Part shown: in pieces, positions 21,972-34,800 of the stretch
Position numbering within the stretch: position 1 is the first letter of the stretch
Layout: each line of letters opens with the position of its first letter
Assembly: GCA_022925895.1 (NCBI GenBank)
Contig: JAKSYS010000074.1
Span: forward strand, 1-64,000
Source: Fragilaria crotonensis
Lineage: Eukaryota; Bacillariophyta; Fragilariophyceae; Fragilariales; Fragilariaceae
Direction of reading: 5' to 3'
DNA: 64,000 nucleotides
Translations under genes and position numbers: made by a program
The notes under the pieces: generated by a model
What the model was told of the DNA's origin: nothing
What the model saw: the letters and a program-made list of their open reading frames with translations, nothing else
Database searches by the model: none

Positions 21972-24900
21972 TTATAGTCTCTTGAAGAATTCCGTAATCG
22001 CAGTTTGGGTTTTACCGTCGTGTTCGTACCGTGCTCGAGCGTTTCGCATGTACAGTAACCACCTCCTCCTTACTGAATGACTTGCACGAAGTAAATCTCC
22101 CAGTGGACGTTCACAGAAATGTCGGTCGCCCGCGCTTACGAGTTCAGGATGGTTGTGAAGATGAGTGATCTCAAATAATTCTGGACAACGCAATCCTCGC
22201 ATACCCTGCGAGTCATGGCCATGTAGTTTTTGGTTCCGTGCTTTCCACATCGACATACTGAATTCGTGGGTTGCTCGAATGATTTTCCGCATAGTCTGGA
22301 GACCCTTTGCCTGGATTATTTCCTCCGTATCACCTGCTGGTAGGGATGCTAGGTATCGCCACTCGACTGTGAAGAACCCTCGCATGGCTGCAGACCATCC
22401 AATCCGTGACTGTTGTGCCACCGCCTTCACGATCGAAGATTGATGGAGACTCGGATACTCCGTCATATCCAAATGCTGGTCCTTGTTTTCCAGCCAGTTT
22501 AACAACATATGCTTGAGCGCCTTGACGGGTGGGAGCAGACTCGCAGTGTCTATCGCTCGTCTAAACAGACCAAGGGCTGTCTCTCGTCCTGGATTTTCAA
22601 TACATTGGAGAACGTGGTCGTCATCTTCCTCCACCCGAAAACAGCATGGACACAATCTCATGGTTGGGTCTTTTATCTTCGCCACTTGGTACCTCCGTAG
22701 TCCAGTGTGTCTCTGGTTGTTCATGAACTTGACTTGTGCAGTGTGCTTAGATGGGGTCAGCGACCGGCAGAACTGGCTCAGTAGTTGAATATCAATCGTA
22801 TTCCACTCGTCGTCGGTCCACTTGTGACGAGCTTGTAAATGTTGACGCAAATGATAGCCGTTGATGTGGAAGCGGATACACTCCTCCACCTGTCCTACTT
22901 GCTGAATGCCTTGAATCCAAATGGAGACTCTCGACTCTGGAATATGGACCGTGATTTCTCTGGACTGTCGTCTTGTGGTACCATTGCGATATTCGGTAGC
23001 TAGTTCGTCCGCGCGGTTGTTTCGGATGACATCCTTGCTTGGATTTTGTACTTTGATGACCTTTTACCCATGTTGGTAGAAGCTGAGAGCGTAGAGAAGT
23101 TCGATACGATCTTATCTGGGCAAGGAGATCTGAGTTTGTGGGTTGTTTCCACCTGGGCTTATGGGCTGAAGTATGCTTCTCGACGTTCGAAATTGCTGCT
23201 TTACTGTCACACACCCACCGTAGCTTCCCCTGAATCTTTGTGCCCCACTGGTGAACGAGCAACGACAGTAACAGGAGTGGAGCAGCCAATCCAGCAATCT
23301 CGCATCGAGTCGAATTAGCAACATCTCTGGGCCCGTCGACTGGTCCCGATCCTTCGTACAGGATGATATTCTCTGAAGTGCTCAGTGTCCACCCGAATGT
23401 ACCCCTAGCATCTTTCAAACCGCCGTCGCTAGCAATCGTGAGATTCTTTTTCGAGCGGCTGGCTTCCCATACTTCTGCTTCAGATACACATAGTCGGACT
23501 GAACTGAGTAACCGTCGTTGATAAGGGGGGTAGCGTTTCCATTTGGATGCTGTCCGTACTATTAGTGAAAAGATCAGCGGGCTCTTCCCGCGGCCGGATA
23601 TTCTGCTTGATTTCTTGCAGATTGTCTATCGGTCTCCTCTTCCATAAGTCTCCATATCGTAAATAATTTGACGAGATATAACGTCGCCATAGTCGTCGTT
23701 GGTGGGCGGACGGTCGCTCCTGGCGAGGCCACCCAGGTATGGTTTCGAAATGTGGAGGCCTGTCACCCCCCTAGGAGATGTTGGGAGATCTTTCTGTGGT
23801 CGTGGGAGCAACACAAGTCAGACAGCTTGAAACATTGCAGGTATAGGCGAACCAAATTTATATCCCTTTGTTGAACACGAGAGTATCGGGATAGCCGATC
23901 AGGATCCATGATTGCCGTATCCTGCTTCCCTTTTAGATCAACTTGTAGTACATCCGTAACATGGATCGCCATGTTGTGATTCGACAGAAATTGGCGGAGA
24001 GAAAGGATCCACGTTGGCGTCAGGTAATCCAAAACGATTGTTGGATGCTCCAGAAGATGGGACAAAATACCCGCTTCCAACTGAAGCGTCTTCAATTGTA
24101 TGACCAAAAGTTCTCCCACTTCCGTACGACGGTAGATATGATGGCGAAAGTACTTCACCATCTCAATTCCACACTCGGTGCGAAGATCCATCAGTCCCAA
24201 TCCTCCCATGGAAAGCGGCCCGTGGCGGACTGCTGTTGGTAGATTCCTATTCATCCCTAGCTTTTGTACAATTGCCGGCAATATCCTTGTTTGTATCTGT
24301 TCCAACTCCTCCTCATCGATCGCTAACGCTGGAAGCGAGTATCGCATTGCTGGCTCATAGGTTGTTCGTACGAAAACTCTTATGTCGCTCGACGTCAACC
24401 GTGGTGTCTGTATCCGGGATGCGTACTCGTCGGCCTTTTTCTTCAGTATGGAAACGTGGTGGGAAAAATCGCCGATCGGGTTTTGGTAAACTCAAGTATT
24501 CGTGTTGCTTGATTGAGTGATTGTCGGCGAATTACAACTCGGTGCGGATCTTGTCCTTGGCTCAATCTGACTGTTGCGAGGGGATCTATCGTTTGCTCTC
24601 GAAGAATGGGACGTCCTGACCTCCAATCCCAATACATGACAAACCACGAGCATTTTGAAAGATTTAGAGAACCTCCGGAGTAGTGCAATAGTTTCTCCCA
24701 TGTTTGTGCTAGATCTTCAAGGCTTGTTACGAGATCTTCAAAGGACATACTTCCGTTGTCCGTGAATCCGAGGGCAGTGTCGTCCACAAATGCATCCACC
24801 AATCTCGAATGCGTATTGACGCCGTCCGATGATCGGAAGCTCATTCGGAGGGACTGACTCGCTCCAGCGTATTCAGAAGAATGACTACCAACGTGAGCCA

Positions 24901-27771
24901 AACAGCAGGGGATGCTCCGCTGCCTTGCCCGTACCAAAAGAGGAGCAAATGGAGTACCTGTATAGGAATTCTCCGACACTCCATACACAGTTTTAACCAT
25001 ATAGCGCATAAGTTCCAACGATTGGGCGTGAGACCTTACAGCATTGATCGGCATGCCGCATCGTCGGGCGGCCAACATTCCCAGGGCTACTATGATACGA
25101 TCGAAACACGCAGACGCGTCATTATCGAATCGAGCGTAGTTGGTCTTCAAAAGTCTACTCATGTCGGCCGTTAGTTGGGTCAACATGATAGGTTCCATTG
25201 TCGTTTTCCTGGAGTTGAACCGTGTTGGCCCGAGTTGAGTAGATTCATCTGCACTGCTCTCCGTACCAGTCGCGATCCCCAAGTGAGTTTCAGGAACAAG
25301 TTATAGTCTGCCTCGAACAGATGAATGATACGTAGACGATTGATTTTGGGATCTCCCTTATCTTTTCGATCATGACGTTCACTGCTTTTTGCCATCTGGG
25401 AATAGATATCCCGCGTGTCACAACAATGTTCAAGAATTTGGCCATACTGTCGAGCAGGATCGGATCCTGTACCAACGCTTTATAGTGACCGAGGTGTCGT
25501 CCAGATGGGGACGTAGTGGTAGATTCCTTCCAACTTAGGATTCCTTTCTTGAAATCCTCACTGGAGATGGTAATGGGGATTGGATCAGCGTCTTGTACCG
25601 AGTTGGGAATGGTGAACGACGCGAGAAACTCTTTCAATAGCATGTCGTCTCCATGCCATGAAGATGGTACTATCCCCCGTAGGAGATCCTCGGCTGCAGG
25701 AGACAAACTGGTGAATGTTAACGCGTCATGGATCGTGCCATTGCCGCAAGGTGAAGAAGCTGCAGCTCTGAATGCGTCTCTATTGAACTTGACAAGGTGG
25801 GCTTCGATTTCCTCGCGAGAGATGATGGTGTCCCACATTATGTCCGCAGGGGAGGTCTCCTCCAATACCGTGTGCACATCGCCGGGCTGAGTTACCTTGC
25901 TGGCTTCTTTCTCGCGAGGAATTTTCAACTTTGTGAGTGGAGAGTATTCCCCCCGGTTTAATCAAGTTTTTGATATGTGAAAACATATTTCGATTTGATT
26001 CACTCGAGAGTGTTCGTCGTACGATTTTGGCCTTTCGCATGGATTCATGTTTCGTGTGGTGATTAGTGTCAGCGTCGTATGTGTCTAACAGATCTTGAAA
26101 ACTCTGTTGGCGGTGAGACAATGAATGTTTCTGAACGATGCGCAGTTGTTTAGATGCCTCGTTGAGACGCTTTCTGACCGTGTTCACATCCAATGCCTGA
26201 CCAAACTCGGGAAGTCGAAAGGACGAGTCAAATTCTTGAATCTTCGTTTCCCATCTTTGAAAGGTTTCTTGGTAATCTGCCCCATGTAGGAGTTCGCGCA
26301 GTCGGAGTTTCCAGTATCGCATTATCACCCCCGTATTGCGTAGTTTCGGCGACCATTTATATGTTTTCGGTTGGATGTGGAGAACCTTTTCGGCATGCAT
26401 CATCGCGCGGCCTTGGTCGTTGTCCCACGCACATAAGAGTTTGCGGAGTTGTGGCGTTGTCATTTCCTGATGACGTGCATGTAACTCTTGGATCCGAGAT
26501 TCCATATTGTGAGTCTCGTAGTATTTCCGGACTCCCGATAGATACGTAGCAACCATTTCTGGATTTCCACTGTACAACGATCTCATATTCGGTGTATCCA
26601 TTGGACTATCAACCGTATCCCCTAGGATTTCTTCCAGTCTTAGATCGACATAGAGACCTCGGTGATCTGATTGTGGGCCCTCTATATAAGCAAGACTGCC
26701 TTGGCGCATTACAGAGGATACAACTTTTGGACACCCGAGTATATAATCGATCCGTCGATTCGCTGAACCAATAAATGTGGATGGGGCAGGGTGAGTGCTG
26801 TGTAAGTCAGACAAATCGCAGGATCCAATAAATTCCTGCAAGTGCTTATCCTGATAGATGGTTCCGTTTGCGTCCATCATTACCAAAATCGAGTGCCCTG
26901 CATTCTGGAGCTTCATGATTGTCTGTCGGAGATCTGATAGTATCCTCTGTCGGGGCTGGGAGAAACTTCACCTTGTCTCCGGTAGTACTCATGTTCCCTT
27001 ACCAATGCACTCCCTAGTGGCGCCTGCCTTACTGATCCCTCGCATACTCTGTAGACAGTGAGTAACGAAAGAGTGGATCCGCCTTTACCTTCGATGGTGA
27101 TTCCACTCCATCTGCCCAGTCCTGTAGGGTCGCAGATTCCTGGACCTTGAACTGTCGTTGTGTGTTTTCCTCGGATAGTGGTGAGACATCCCCCCTGCCT
27201 GAAAAGATTCGCTACTCGAACATCGATCCACCTCCGTTATTGGGTACCCAAAGACTGTTTTCCCCAATCTAAACTGTCTCTTAACACTCGCTGTGTATTC
27301 CATTTGGAGATGGTATTGTTGCCACGCGGTGTTTGTCTCAGCCAATCCAAAACAGTCGACTCCGAATGCCGCCATCTGGGACATGTAGTATTTGTAGTCC
27401 TCCAATCCGGAGGAATACGTCAATCCCTTTACATTCTGAAAGAATATCCTTAACGAACGTGGGTCTTTATACACAACCGCATCACCGAATGATTGTGTAG
27501 CCTGTGGGTCTGTTTGCTTTCTTGCTTTGATTCGTCCAGGGCGATGTCTCGGGAGCATTAAAACTGATGACAGATGTGGCAGTGGTGGATGCCTGTCTTG
27601 TCCTTGTGACATATAGCGGCCTCTTGTTCTGTTGGACATTCCGCCATTGCATGATTGACCAAATGGAATCGTGGTAGTATCTAGGCTGTTCATTTCCTCG
27701 TTCGCGGTAGTCTCTCCTCGTGTCCGCATCACCTCCTCTGTACGCTGCTGATTATGATGCTGTGTCGCCAT
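21972..27771 (-). pseudogene. LINE ORF2: endonuclease, RT, RNase H, zinc motif
   Basis: Starts at the ATG at 27769-27771, whose A is also the last base of the ORF1 stop (TAATG). Parts in order: AP-like endonuclease (IFFQNVKGLTYSSG and GLAETNTAW near 27400, MMDANGTIY near 26870, GPQSDHRGLYVDL near 26660); reverse transcriptase (SPSGRHLGHYKAL near 25500, NDASACFDRII near 25100, FVDDTALGFTD near 24780 as the catalytic aspartates, GGSLNLSKCSWFVMYW near 24660); RNase H (GTFGWTLS near 23400, CEIAGLAAP, CDSKAAI near 23200, WVKGHQ near 23030); and a Cys/His motif CPCCFRVEEDDDHVLQC near 22640. The catalytic residues are retained, but the frame is broken about six times. Confidence 0.88.
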
Positions 27772-30700
27772 TAATCAGGTTTGCCACCGTCTGGATCGAG
27801 GGGTCTTGTGTATTGATCGTCCAGATCGGTTGGGGCTTCGCGGGATGCAAGGTTCCCAATATGATGTTGTCCGCTAGCCTGGTGTAGGGTATTAGCGTGT
27901 TGTAGTTCCTCGAAAGCATCTTCAAGGTTTAAGCAGACGTCCGACGACTCAGACATATCCTCAAGAAGGTCTTCACCACCGATTCCATGAATTGCGAATC
28001 CTTCACCCTTCTCTTCTTGGTATGCAAGGCCCTCTATTGGTTTAATCTTGTCCTTATCTATCTTATCCGCAATTATGCAGTTGTTGTGTTCGTCATCGCC
28101 GATTCGGTGTTTGGATCTTGTATGCTGTTTCTTTTTCTCAGGAGATCTGTAAACGCTCGTGTCTTGGGATGAGTCCTGAGATGTCTTCGATTTCGTCGAT
28201 CCAGAATGCACGCTCGACCCGCCACTATGTTGGCTTCTTTTGTTTGCCCTAGGATTTTCCAAATTTCCAGGGTTTGAATACTTCGTGCCGTCGATGTGTT
28301 GTCGTGTCATTGCTATTTCCATTTTGTCCGCCATGGCTGTCATAAACTGAGATAATTGTTCGAATTGTTTCCTCATGTCCAACATCGTGTATGACATGTC
28401 TTGTTGGCTTTCCATTGTGAGAAGTATCTTGTCGTTCATGTCTGAAAATTGGTGGGATGTTTCCTTGAAAGTACCTCCAAATTATCTGATAAGATCTTTG
28501 CTCTTTTGCCGATTGTTCCAGCTTCACATTTGAATGTTCTAGTTGCGTCTGGACTGCCGACATTTTGGTATCCAACTCCTCTATTCTTGTGAATTGCCGT
28601 TCAAGATTGTTCAAGCGGTCCGATGATATCTTCCCTGATGTTTTCGACTCCTGTTGTTGTCGTTTGATTAACTGTTCGAGTTCATGGAATCTAGAGTCCG
28701 TGCTATTCATTCGAGAGACAACTGTCATTGATCGTGTTGAGGTTGTGCTTCTTTCCTCTTCCATACTTGTGGCAGAACTTGCCTCCGACCCGAGGTACGG
28801 ATTGTTTTGCTCATGGTTGTTGCGTTGGTTAGTTGTTCCAGTGGACTGATCGCTACGGTTGTTGGACGCCTCAGATGGAGTTGGCCATGCTTGTTTTGTG
28901 CGTTGGAGATGTGAGTTCAGACTGGTGTTCTGTGAGACTGTTTGGGGCTTGTTGTGATTGGAATTGTTGCTTGGCGACGTTGAATCTGACCTTGGTTGTC
29001 CTTCTGGTTCTCGGTGCCATGTTGTCGCCATCGACATTTGTTCCAGGAATTGCACATTTGCTTGGATCTCCGTCTGAATGACTATTACGTCGGGAAGACC
29101 TGGTAAATTGTCTCTGAACCTTGCTTCTCGATGACTCGGAGGAAAAGCCTTGATTTGTATTGCTGCCATTGATATTGTGCGCGTTTAAAATAATGACTCG
29201 GAGTCACCAAATATGCCTTGTTGTCATTTGTCCGTTAACTGCATCGCATAAAGCTGAAGTGGTTCCGTCCTTTTCTTTAAGAGATGCTATCCATTCTCGT
29301 GTAGATCGTTTTGTTGTTGATCCGTCTTCATGGTATTCAGTGCGAACTTGATCAAGATGAGTGACTTGTGGAGAAAGTGTGATCGCTTGCAATGACTTTG
29401 CCCACCTGTCATGGAACTGAAAATGTTTCCGAACCTGTTCGTTGCTCATTGTGCCTAGTGCGTATCTTGGTAAGAACAGAGCGATACCTCGTCCCGTCAT
29501 GATCGGAAGAAGTGCTTGGCACAACGGTGTGACATGTTTCTCCCCGCATTGGATCGTGAGATGTGGAATTAGCTGATCCATAGGGCACTTTTTCTGTCGA
29601 ATGACGTCAAAAATGGAGCATGATCCGGCAGTAAACTCCTTAAATACTTGTTGTACCAGAGTTTATGAGTGGTGTTCGGAGCTTTGAGCAGGATATATCC
29701 CGCTGTAACCATTTTACCACTTGAGCTCGCAGAGTTTGAAATTGTGACATCAAGTTGTTTTGTTGTAAACTTTTCCTTCATCATTTCAGAATTCTTCCAC
29801 ATGGACGGATTGTTCTTAAAGCCAAAGCGGACTCCAAATATCATCTGAGATCGCTCTGGTATCATTGTAACTTTCGGAGATATATAGTCTCGTAACCCGA
29901 TAGCTGTTAGATTTTGCACCGAATTTGACATCATCAAATCTTCGCTTTCCCACCGGTACAGCATTCCGTATTGTTCGGGAGAATATCACTCACTAAGTTG
30001 TAGATTGCTTCATTCATTTTATTTTTGTCGCTTTCGTATACTGCCAAATCCTCCGGTGGGAACCATTTGATCGTGACTCGATGGGTACCATCGTTTGTCG
30101 GAATGTTTGGATGTGGTGCTGTTTGGGTGGTTGTATTGTTCCATGGCGTCGTACTCTCCTTTTCATTTAGATCATGTCGGTTGTTACCAAATACGTGTTG
30201 GGTTTCCTGTTCAACTTCGTTATCCGTCACATTTCGACCAAGTGGAAGTTGCTGAGAATCCTGCTTCTTATTCTCTCTCATCGTTTTGTTGAGCTGGTCA
30301 GCTTTTTCCCTTTCCTTTCGATCACGTCTTTGTTCTTTTGGATCAATGGGAGTTGTCCTCGTTGTTCCGGCAGTTTGTTTTCCATGGGTCGATAGTTCCT
30401 TGGTAATTCTTCTGGGGGAAGATTAAAACCAGGAGCAAAGGCACCGACAACATTGCTCGTATTCACGTTAATAATGGACTGCTGATTTGGTGGGCTCTTT
30501 GATCGACGGCGTCCTGAAACTGGGATCCAAGCTTGGGCATCGTCAATCTCCATTTCCTCTTGCTGTTTGAAAAATCGCATCTCTTTCCAAGAGTAAGCAG
30601 TGGTATCGGTTTCGTGCAATGTCGTTGGGTCATGGACCGCTAGATACGGTTGAGAGATGTTGGTTGCCCAATCGTTTAACTTGACTGGAACCTGGAGATC

Positions 30701-31042
30701 ACGATCAACGTGACTCATGAAGTTATACCAGATTGCTCTATGGACCATGAGAGGATCCGTGTTAACAGCTGCCCAAACTTTGTCGCATTCGAAACAATCT
30801 TCGAACACAAACAATCCAAGATGAATGTATCGATTCCAGTTGGTTGGGTGTCCGTACTGCCGATAGGCCTGCGCGTTGGCGTTCCTACGATAACGTTCTT
30901 GGCGGGAAAACCAGTCGGGAGCTTCGGGAATGGGTTGATCTACCCAGGTGTCAGTCTCGAATCCATACATCGTGTGCGATGGAGTCAAATCGACGGGGAG
31001 AGCCGAAGGAGGCGTGGGAGCCGTTCCTTCGGTCATGGTCAT
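27771..31042 (-). pseudogene. LINE ORF1 region, in about six open segments
   Basis: Begins at the ATG at 31040-31042. The open segments are 31042-30278, 30281-29934, 29964-29569, 29581-29204, 29169-28249 and 28439-27771. Contents: an N-terminal region with YGHPTNWNRYIHLGLFVFED; a conserved block HRVTIKWFPPEDLAVYE followed by MNEAIYNLVSDILP; a block with PHLTIQCGEKHVTPLCQAL; then a long Gln/Ser/Asn-rich, partly coiled-coil region (HELEQLIKRQQQESK, LERQFTRIEELDTKMSAV) and an acidic C terminus. I recall similar blocks from diatom genomes, but no named domain. Most breaks look like one-base indels, for example in a T run near 29611. No classical RRM or CCHC knuckle is evident. Confidence 0.65.
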
Positions 31043-31137
31043 GATGCTTGGGGTACGCGACAACTTCCTATTTACTGTACGCAATTACGGACTGCGGACA
31101 GACTGTACTTGCGAAACTCTAAACTAGAAAATTGTGT

Positions 31138-31154
31138 GAACCAACCACAAAATA
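31138..31154 (+). repeat. 17-bp LINE target-site duplication, right
   Basis: GAACCAACCACAAAATA, identical to 21824-21840. It marks the 5' end of the element, about 95 bp upstream of the first ATG. Confidence 0.9.
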
Positions 31155-31329
31155 GTTGTTGCTGTCCAATATATATTAGTGGGTGCTCCTCTGTGGCATA
31201 GTGTTTGCACGGTGGACTATCATGAGACGAAGCAATCGTGTCCGGGGCACAACCAATGACCACGGCACCCCATCACAACCACTTCAGGGGCTCATAGTAT
31301 GTGTGGTGCATACTAGAACATGTTTCCTA

Positions 31330-31800
31330 CAATTTGTTAGCACGCCTGACGCCACAGGTTGGTGTTCCGTTCCGCTGTCGAGCAGCGCAAGATATGGTCT
31401 CAATCTTCATGTGGTGACAGGCAGCATGATGGACACGTGCCTTTCCCTTGCTCTATGCGATTGTGCTGGCCGTGTGTTGGGAGTAGATCACGTATGAACT
31501 TCTTAACATAATGCATGCAATGGGGAATCTGTTTCCGAAGTGCGCTCGCATGCGCTTACTTGCCGATTGATGGATTCAACAATCGTCTCCGACCAGTTAT
31601 TCCTGGTTCGATTACATTCCAGCGACGGTGGCCCACAGTAAGTATCAGTGCCTTCCAATAAATAAAGGAGTGCAGGGCAGGTTCTCAGTGTGAGGAGCAC
31701 CATCAGACGGTCTTGACCACCGTGAAGGTCTTGAAACTTGCCTGCCATCTCAACAGTGTCAATGTCGAGCTGAAGCAATTATGGCAATTGAGCAAACAGA
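31330..31800 (-). pseudogene. Decayed fragment of a second LINE (C-terminal zinc motif)
   Basis: On the minus strand the sequence reads FIRDLLPTHGQHNRIEQGKG, then CPSCCLSPHED, then after an in-frame stop DHILRCSTAERN (near 31480-31370). The C-x2-C ... H-x3-C arrangement and the LLPT...R...CPSC context are typical of the C-terminal zinc motif in LINE reverse transcriptases. It differs clearly from the motif of the neighbouring full-length LINE, so it belongs to another, older element. Its limits are unknown. Confidence 0.5.
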
Positions 31801-34800
31801 TTACTGTTCATCTTGTTAGTAACCTTTGATGAATTTCAAGAGGAGACCAGGTACATACAGGTAGTTGTGACAAGAATGCTATTTGGATCTCAATCAGGAT
31901 ATCCCACCAATCAAAAGGGCAAAGAACATCAAGGATGACGGAATTGCTATGTCGTTGAGCCGCACGGCTACTCCGTGATGAGATGAATCTTGACATATCT
32001 TTGGCATGACAGTACCGGTGGTACAGTAGACAGTAGATAACATCCGAGGGTTGACTAATGCGATTCAAAACAGGGGAAATTCCAATAACACATAACTACC
32101 GGTTGCACCTAATCACCTGCTGTTTATTACAGAAAGATGTTATGCAATTCACGCTAAATTTTTACATACAACCAAAACATCGGCATTTGTGTCGGTTTAA
32201 TTCAATAACACCTGCTGTTATTGCTAGCTAGCCTAGCATAGTAAACAATCTTTGAAAAAAATGGGAAAATGAAATTCCCTCAGGTGTCATCCTGCATACC
32301 AGAAATTTCTGTGGAAGACTAGTATCTCAATTGACAAAGTGCAAGAAATGCATCACCAACTGCTGAAGCAAATAATGCAGTGAAAAACTGCAACACCAAA
32401 TTATGAACTATATAAAAGAATTAAAGATCATGGTGTTTCCAGCAGCATATGATTTGGAAGTCAATGATTGATGATGTAATGATGAAGAAATGACCATGAC
32501 AACGAGGTTCCTCTTCTGGTTTTTGATGGTTGCTATGATATGGTGTACCAGACCGTCCAGAAGAAACCGGCAAGGCTGGTGACAACAGGTGTTCTTGTAA
32601 GAAACCGACAAACATGCCAGTGTTTAACAGGAATTATGATTATAATGAACTGACAAGCGAGTCATTGTTCTTGTTGTCAAAATGTTTGGCGTGAAGTACC
32701 AAATTTCTGTACAAAGCATGTCGTTAGGTGTTATTGAAAAACGTCATCCCTCGGCATTTCCCCTTGATAACATTGTACTCGTCGGAGTATGTTTTACTAG
32801 GAGGATGGTACAAACAAAAGTGACCGACCCATCGGTTTGTCATTCTGTTTTTGTTAAGGGATTTGTTTGAGGGAGGGCCTAAGATAGGAGTGTTACAAGT
32901 ACAACAAAGCTTGCGCTGAACTAAAATGAACAGGCGGCACACTTTCAACGTGGGCAAAGACAGTACTTGGTACCTGGTGGCTCGCACAAGAAATAAATGC
33001 GGAGTACTTTGTACCGCGTTGTGTGCCCAGTCGGGGCATCGGCATCTAAGGTGGTCGCAAAAGCCAGCAGCAAGCCAGCACAGCAAGATTTTTAAAACAA
33101 GATGACTTTATCGTAGCAACCACATCCTTCTCCTCGCGCATCTACACCCTTAGAAGTGCATTCAGGGATCTACAACGATGACAGAGGAAGTGTTTCAGTA
33201 CTGGAATGACATGGATGCTACTAGTGCTGCTGAGCAACCCATTGGATAGCGAAGCTTCTAGGCTTGCTGTTCTGTTTTTATCTCCAATTCTTGCGCTGTA
33301 ATCCCTCCACCTGCTGACAATCATAATGTACAAAACATCATCTACTGGTGCATTGTTGTCCTGAATAATCATTTTTTGTCATGAATACATCCCATGTTCA
33401 TGATGCATAAAGCAATAATTCACAACAAGTTTGCTTGTCTACTTGGTGCCAAGATTGCATCATCGGAAACCAAAGACCGAATCAAAGCGTTTGACTTTTC
33501 ATTGTGGCCACCCTAGCTCCAACCGAATGCCGTAAATGCTCTGTCTAATGGTAAACAAGAACAACCCTAGGGTCTGCAAAGAAACGACACCTCGTCGGAA
33601 ACCAACAAAAATGGTAATCACCAAAACCTCCGATCATGTATGGGATCTCTCATTAAGTGGTATAAAAGGTATATATGACATGAATTTTGGTCTCGGAAAT
33701 TTCCTGATAATCACATCCAAGAATGGGAACCCAGTTAACAATGCCGGAACATTTGGTTGTACACTGACAACACAGAAGCAGGAACTTCAATTCCGTGGTG
33801 CGGGATCTGTGGCCTGTCCAATACAGATTGGCAGCTTGACGCGGAGAAAGTTAGGCGGATTTGTGGCTGTGCCATTGGTTGATCATAGACACCGGAGCAA
33901 GTAAAGGTGAATTGCCAATAGCAAAAGAGGTGGCGGCCATCGACAAGGTGGCCTTTGTCTCTCCAGCTGATCAATATCTGACAAAACAACTGGAAATTGT
34001 TGATAACCTCTCCGTCTTGCTTCATCATGGACTTGTTCCAAGAATTTCAACATCTGCTCCAGCCATGATGCTGCTGGATAACAGTCTCCAGGGCTCAAAA
34101 GGGCAGCACATGACCAATTATAGTCACCTGATGCCAAACTTAATGTGGACGATGACGTGCTTGCCCAAACTGCTGTGACTATTCAATAGCTAGATTGATG
34201 CAATTGCTCAGTGGGTCATATAGGTCCACTCAACCACAATTAACATTTCCATGCTCAATACAAGATTTGGAAAAAAGATAAGAATCTGTGATGATTGTTC
34301 CAGCACATTAATGGCAGAAACCTTTGCGGACATGATATACAGCCAGCCAGGAATGGCACAAATAATTGGACAGCGCATGGGAAAGCAGCATTGAGCGACA
34401 TGACAGCATTAAGATGACACGCAAAAAGCATTCCAATCCGACTGCATTCTGCTCACCTAAACCTTGTCCATACTTACCAGCTTCCTCTTGGAGATAGAAA
34501 TATCACGCTTCTTGGCCATAAAGACAATAACAATCTGGACAAACTCCGCCCACCATACTACTGTTGCACCAAAAAGGCACCAGTTGCTCCACTGTCTGTC
34601 TAAGCTGTCCCGCCAAAAAGCGATCAAGGTACTTCTGGCTTCCGCCACGATTCTCAAAGAAAAACATTCAAGCAGTCTAGTAACAAACTCTTGTCTGGAA
34701 CAATATCTTCATAATTGACCATTCCAATCATCTTTACAAACCCAAAATACCATGCCCATGTGGAGACATCCCTGGTAGAGGATGCAATCAATGAAATCGC

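Larger units (their letters stand above)
21841..31137 (-). mobile_element. Apparently full-length LINE (APE/RT/RNase H type), 9.3 kb
   Basis: Seen: the 17 bases GAACCAACCACAAAATA occur exactly at 21824-21840 and 31138-31154. Everything between reads as a non-LTR retrotransposon on the minus strand: an ORF1 region, then an ORF2 with AP-type endonuclease, reverse transcriptase, RNase H and a C-terminal Cys/His motif. The 3' end (low coordinates) terminates in a short (TTTA)n-like tail next to the duplication. Known: target-primed insertion gives variable duplications of about this length. An RNase H-bearing APE LINE suggests the I-like group, but the clade cannot be fixed by eye. Both ORFs carry several frame breaks, so this copy looks inactive despite intact ends. 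Confidence 0.9.
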
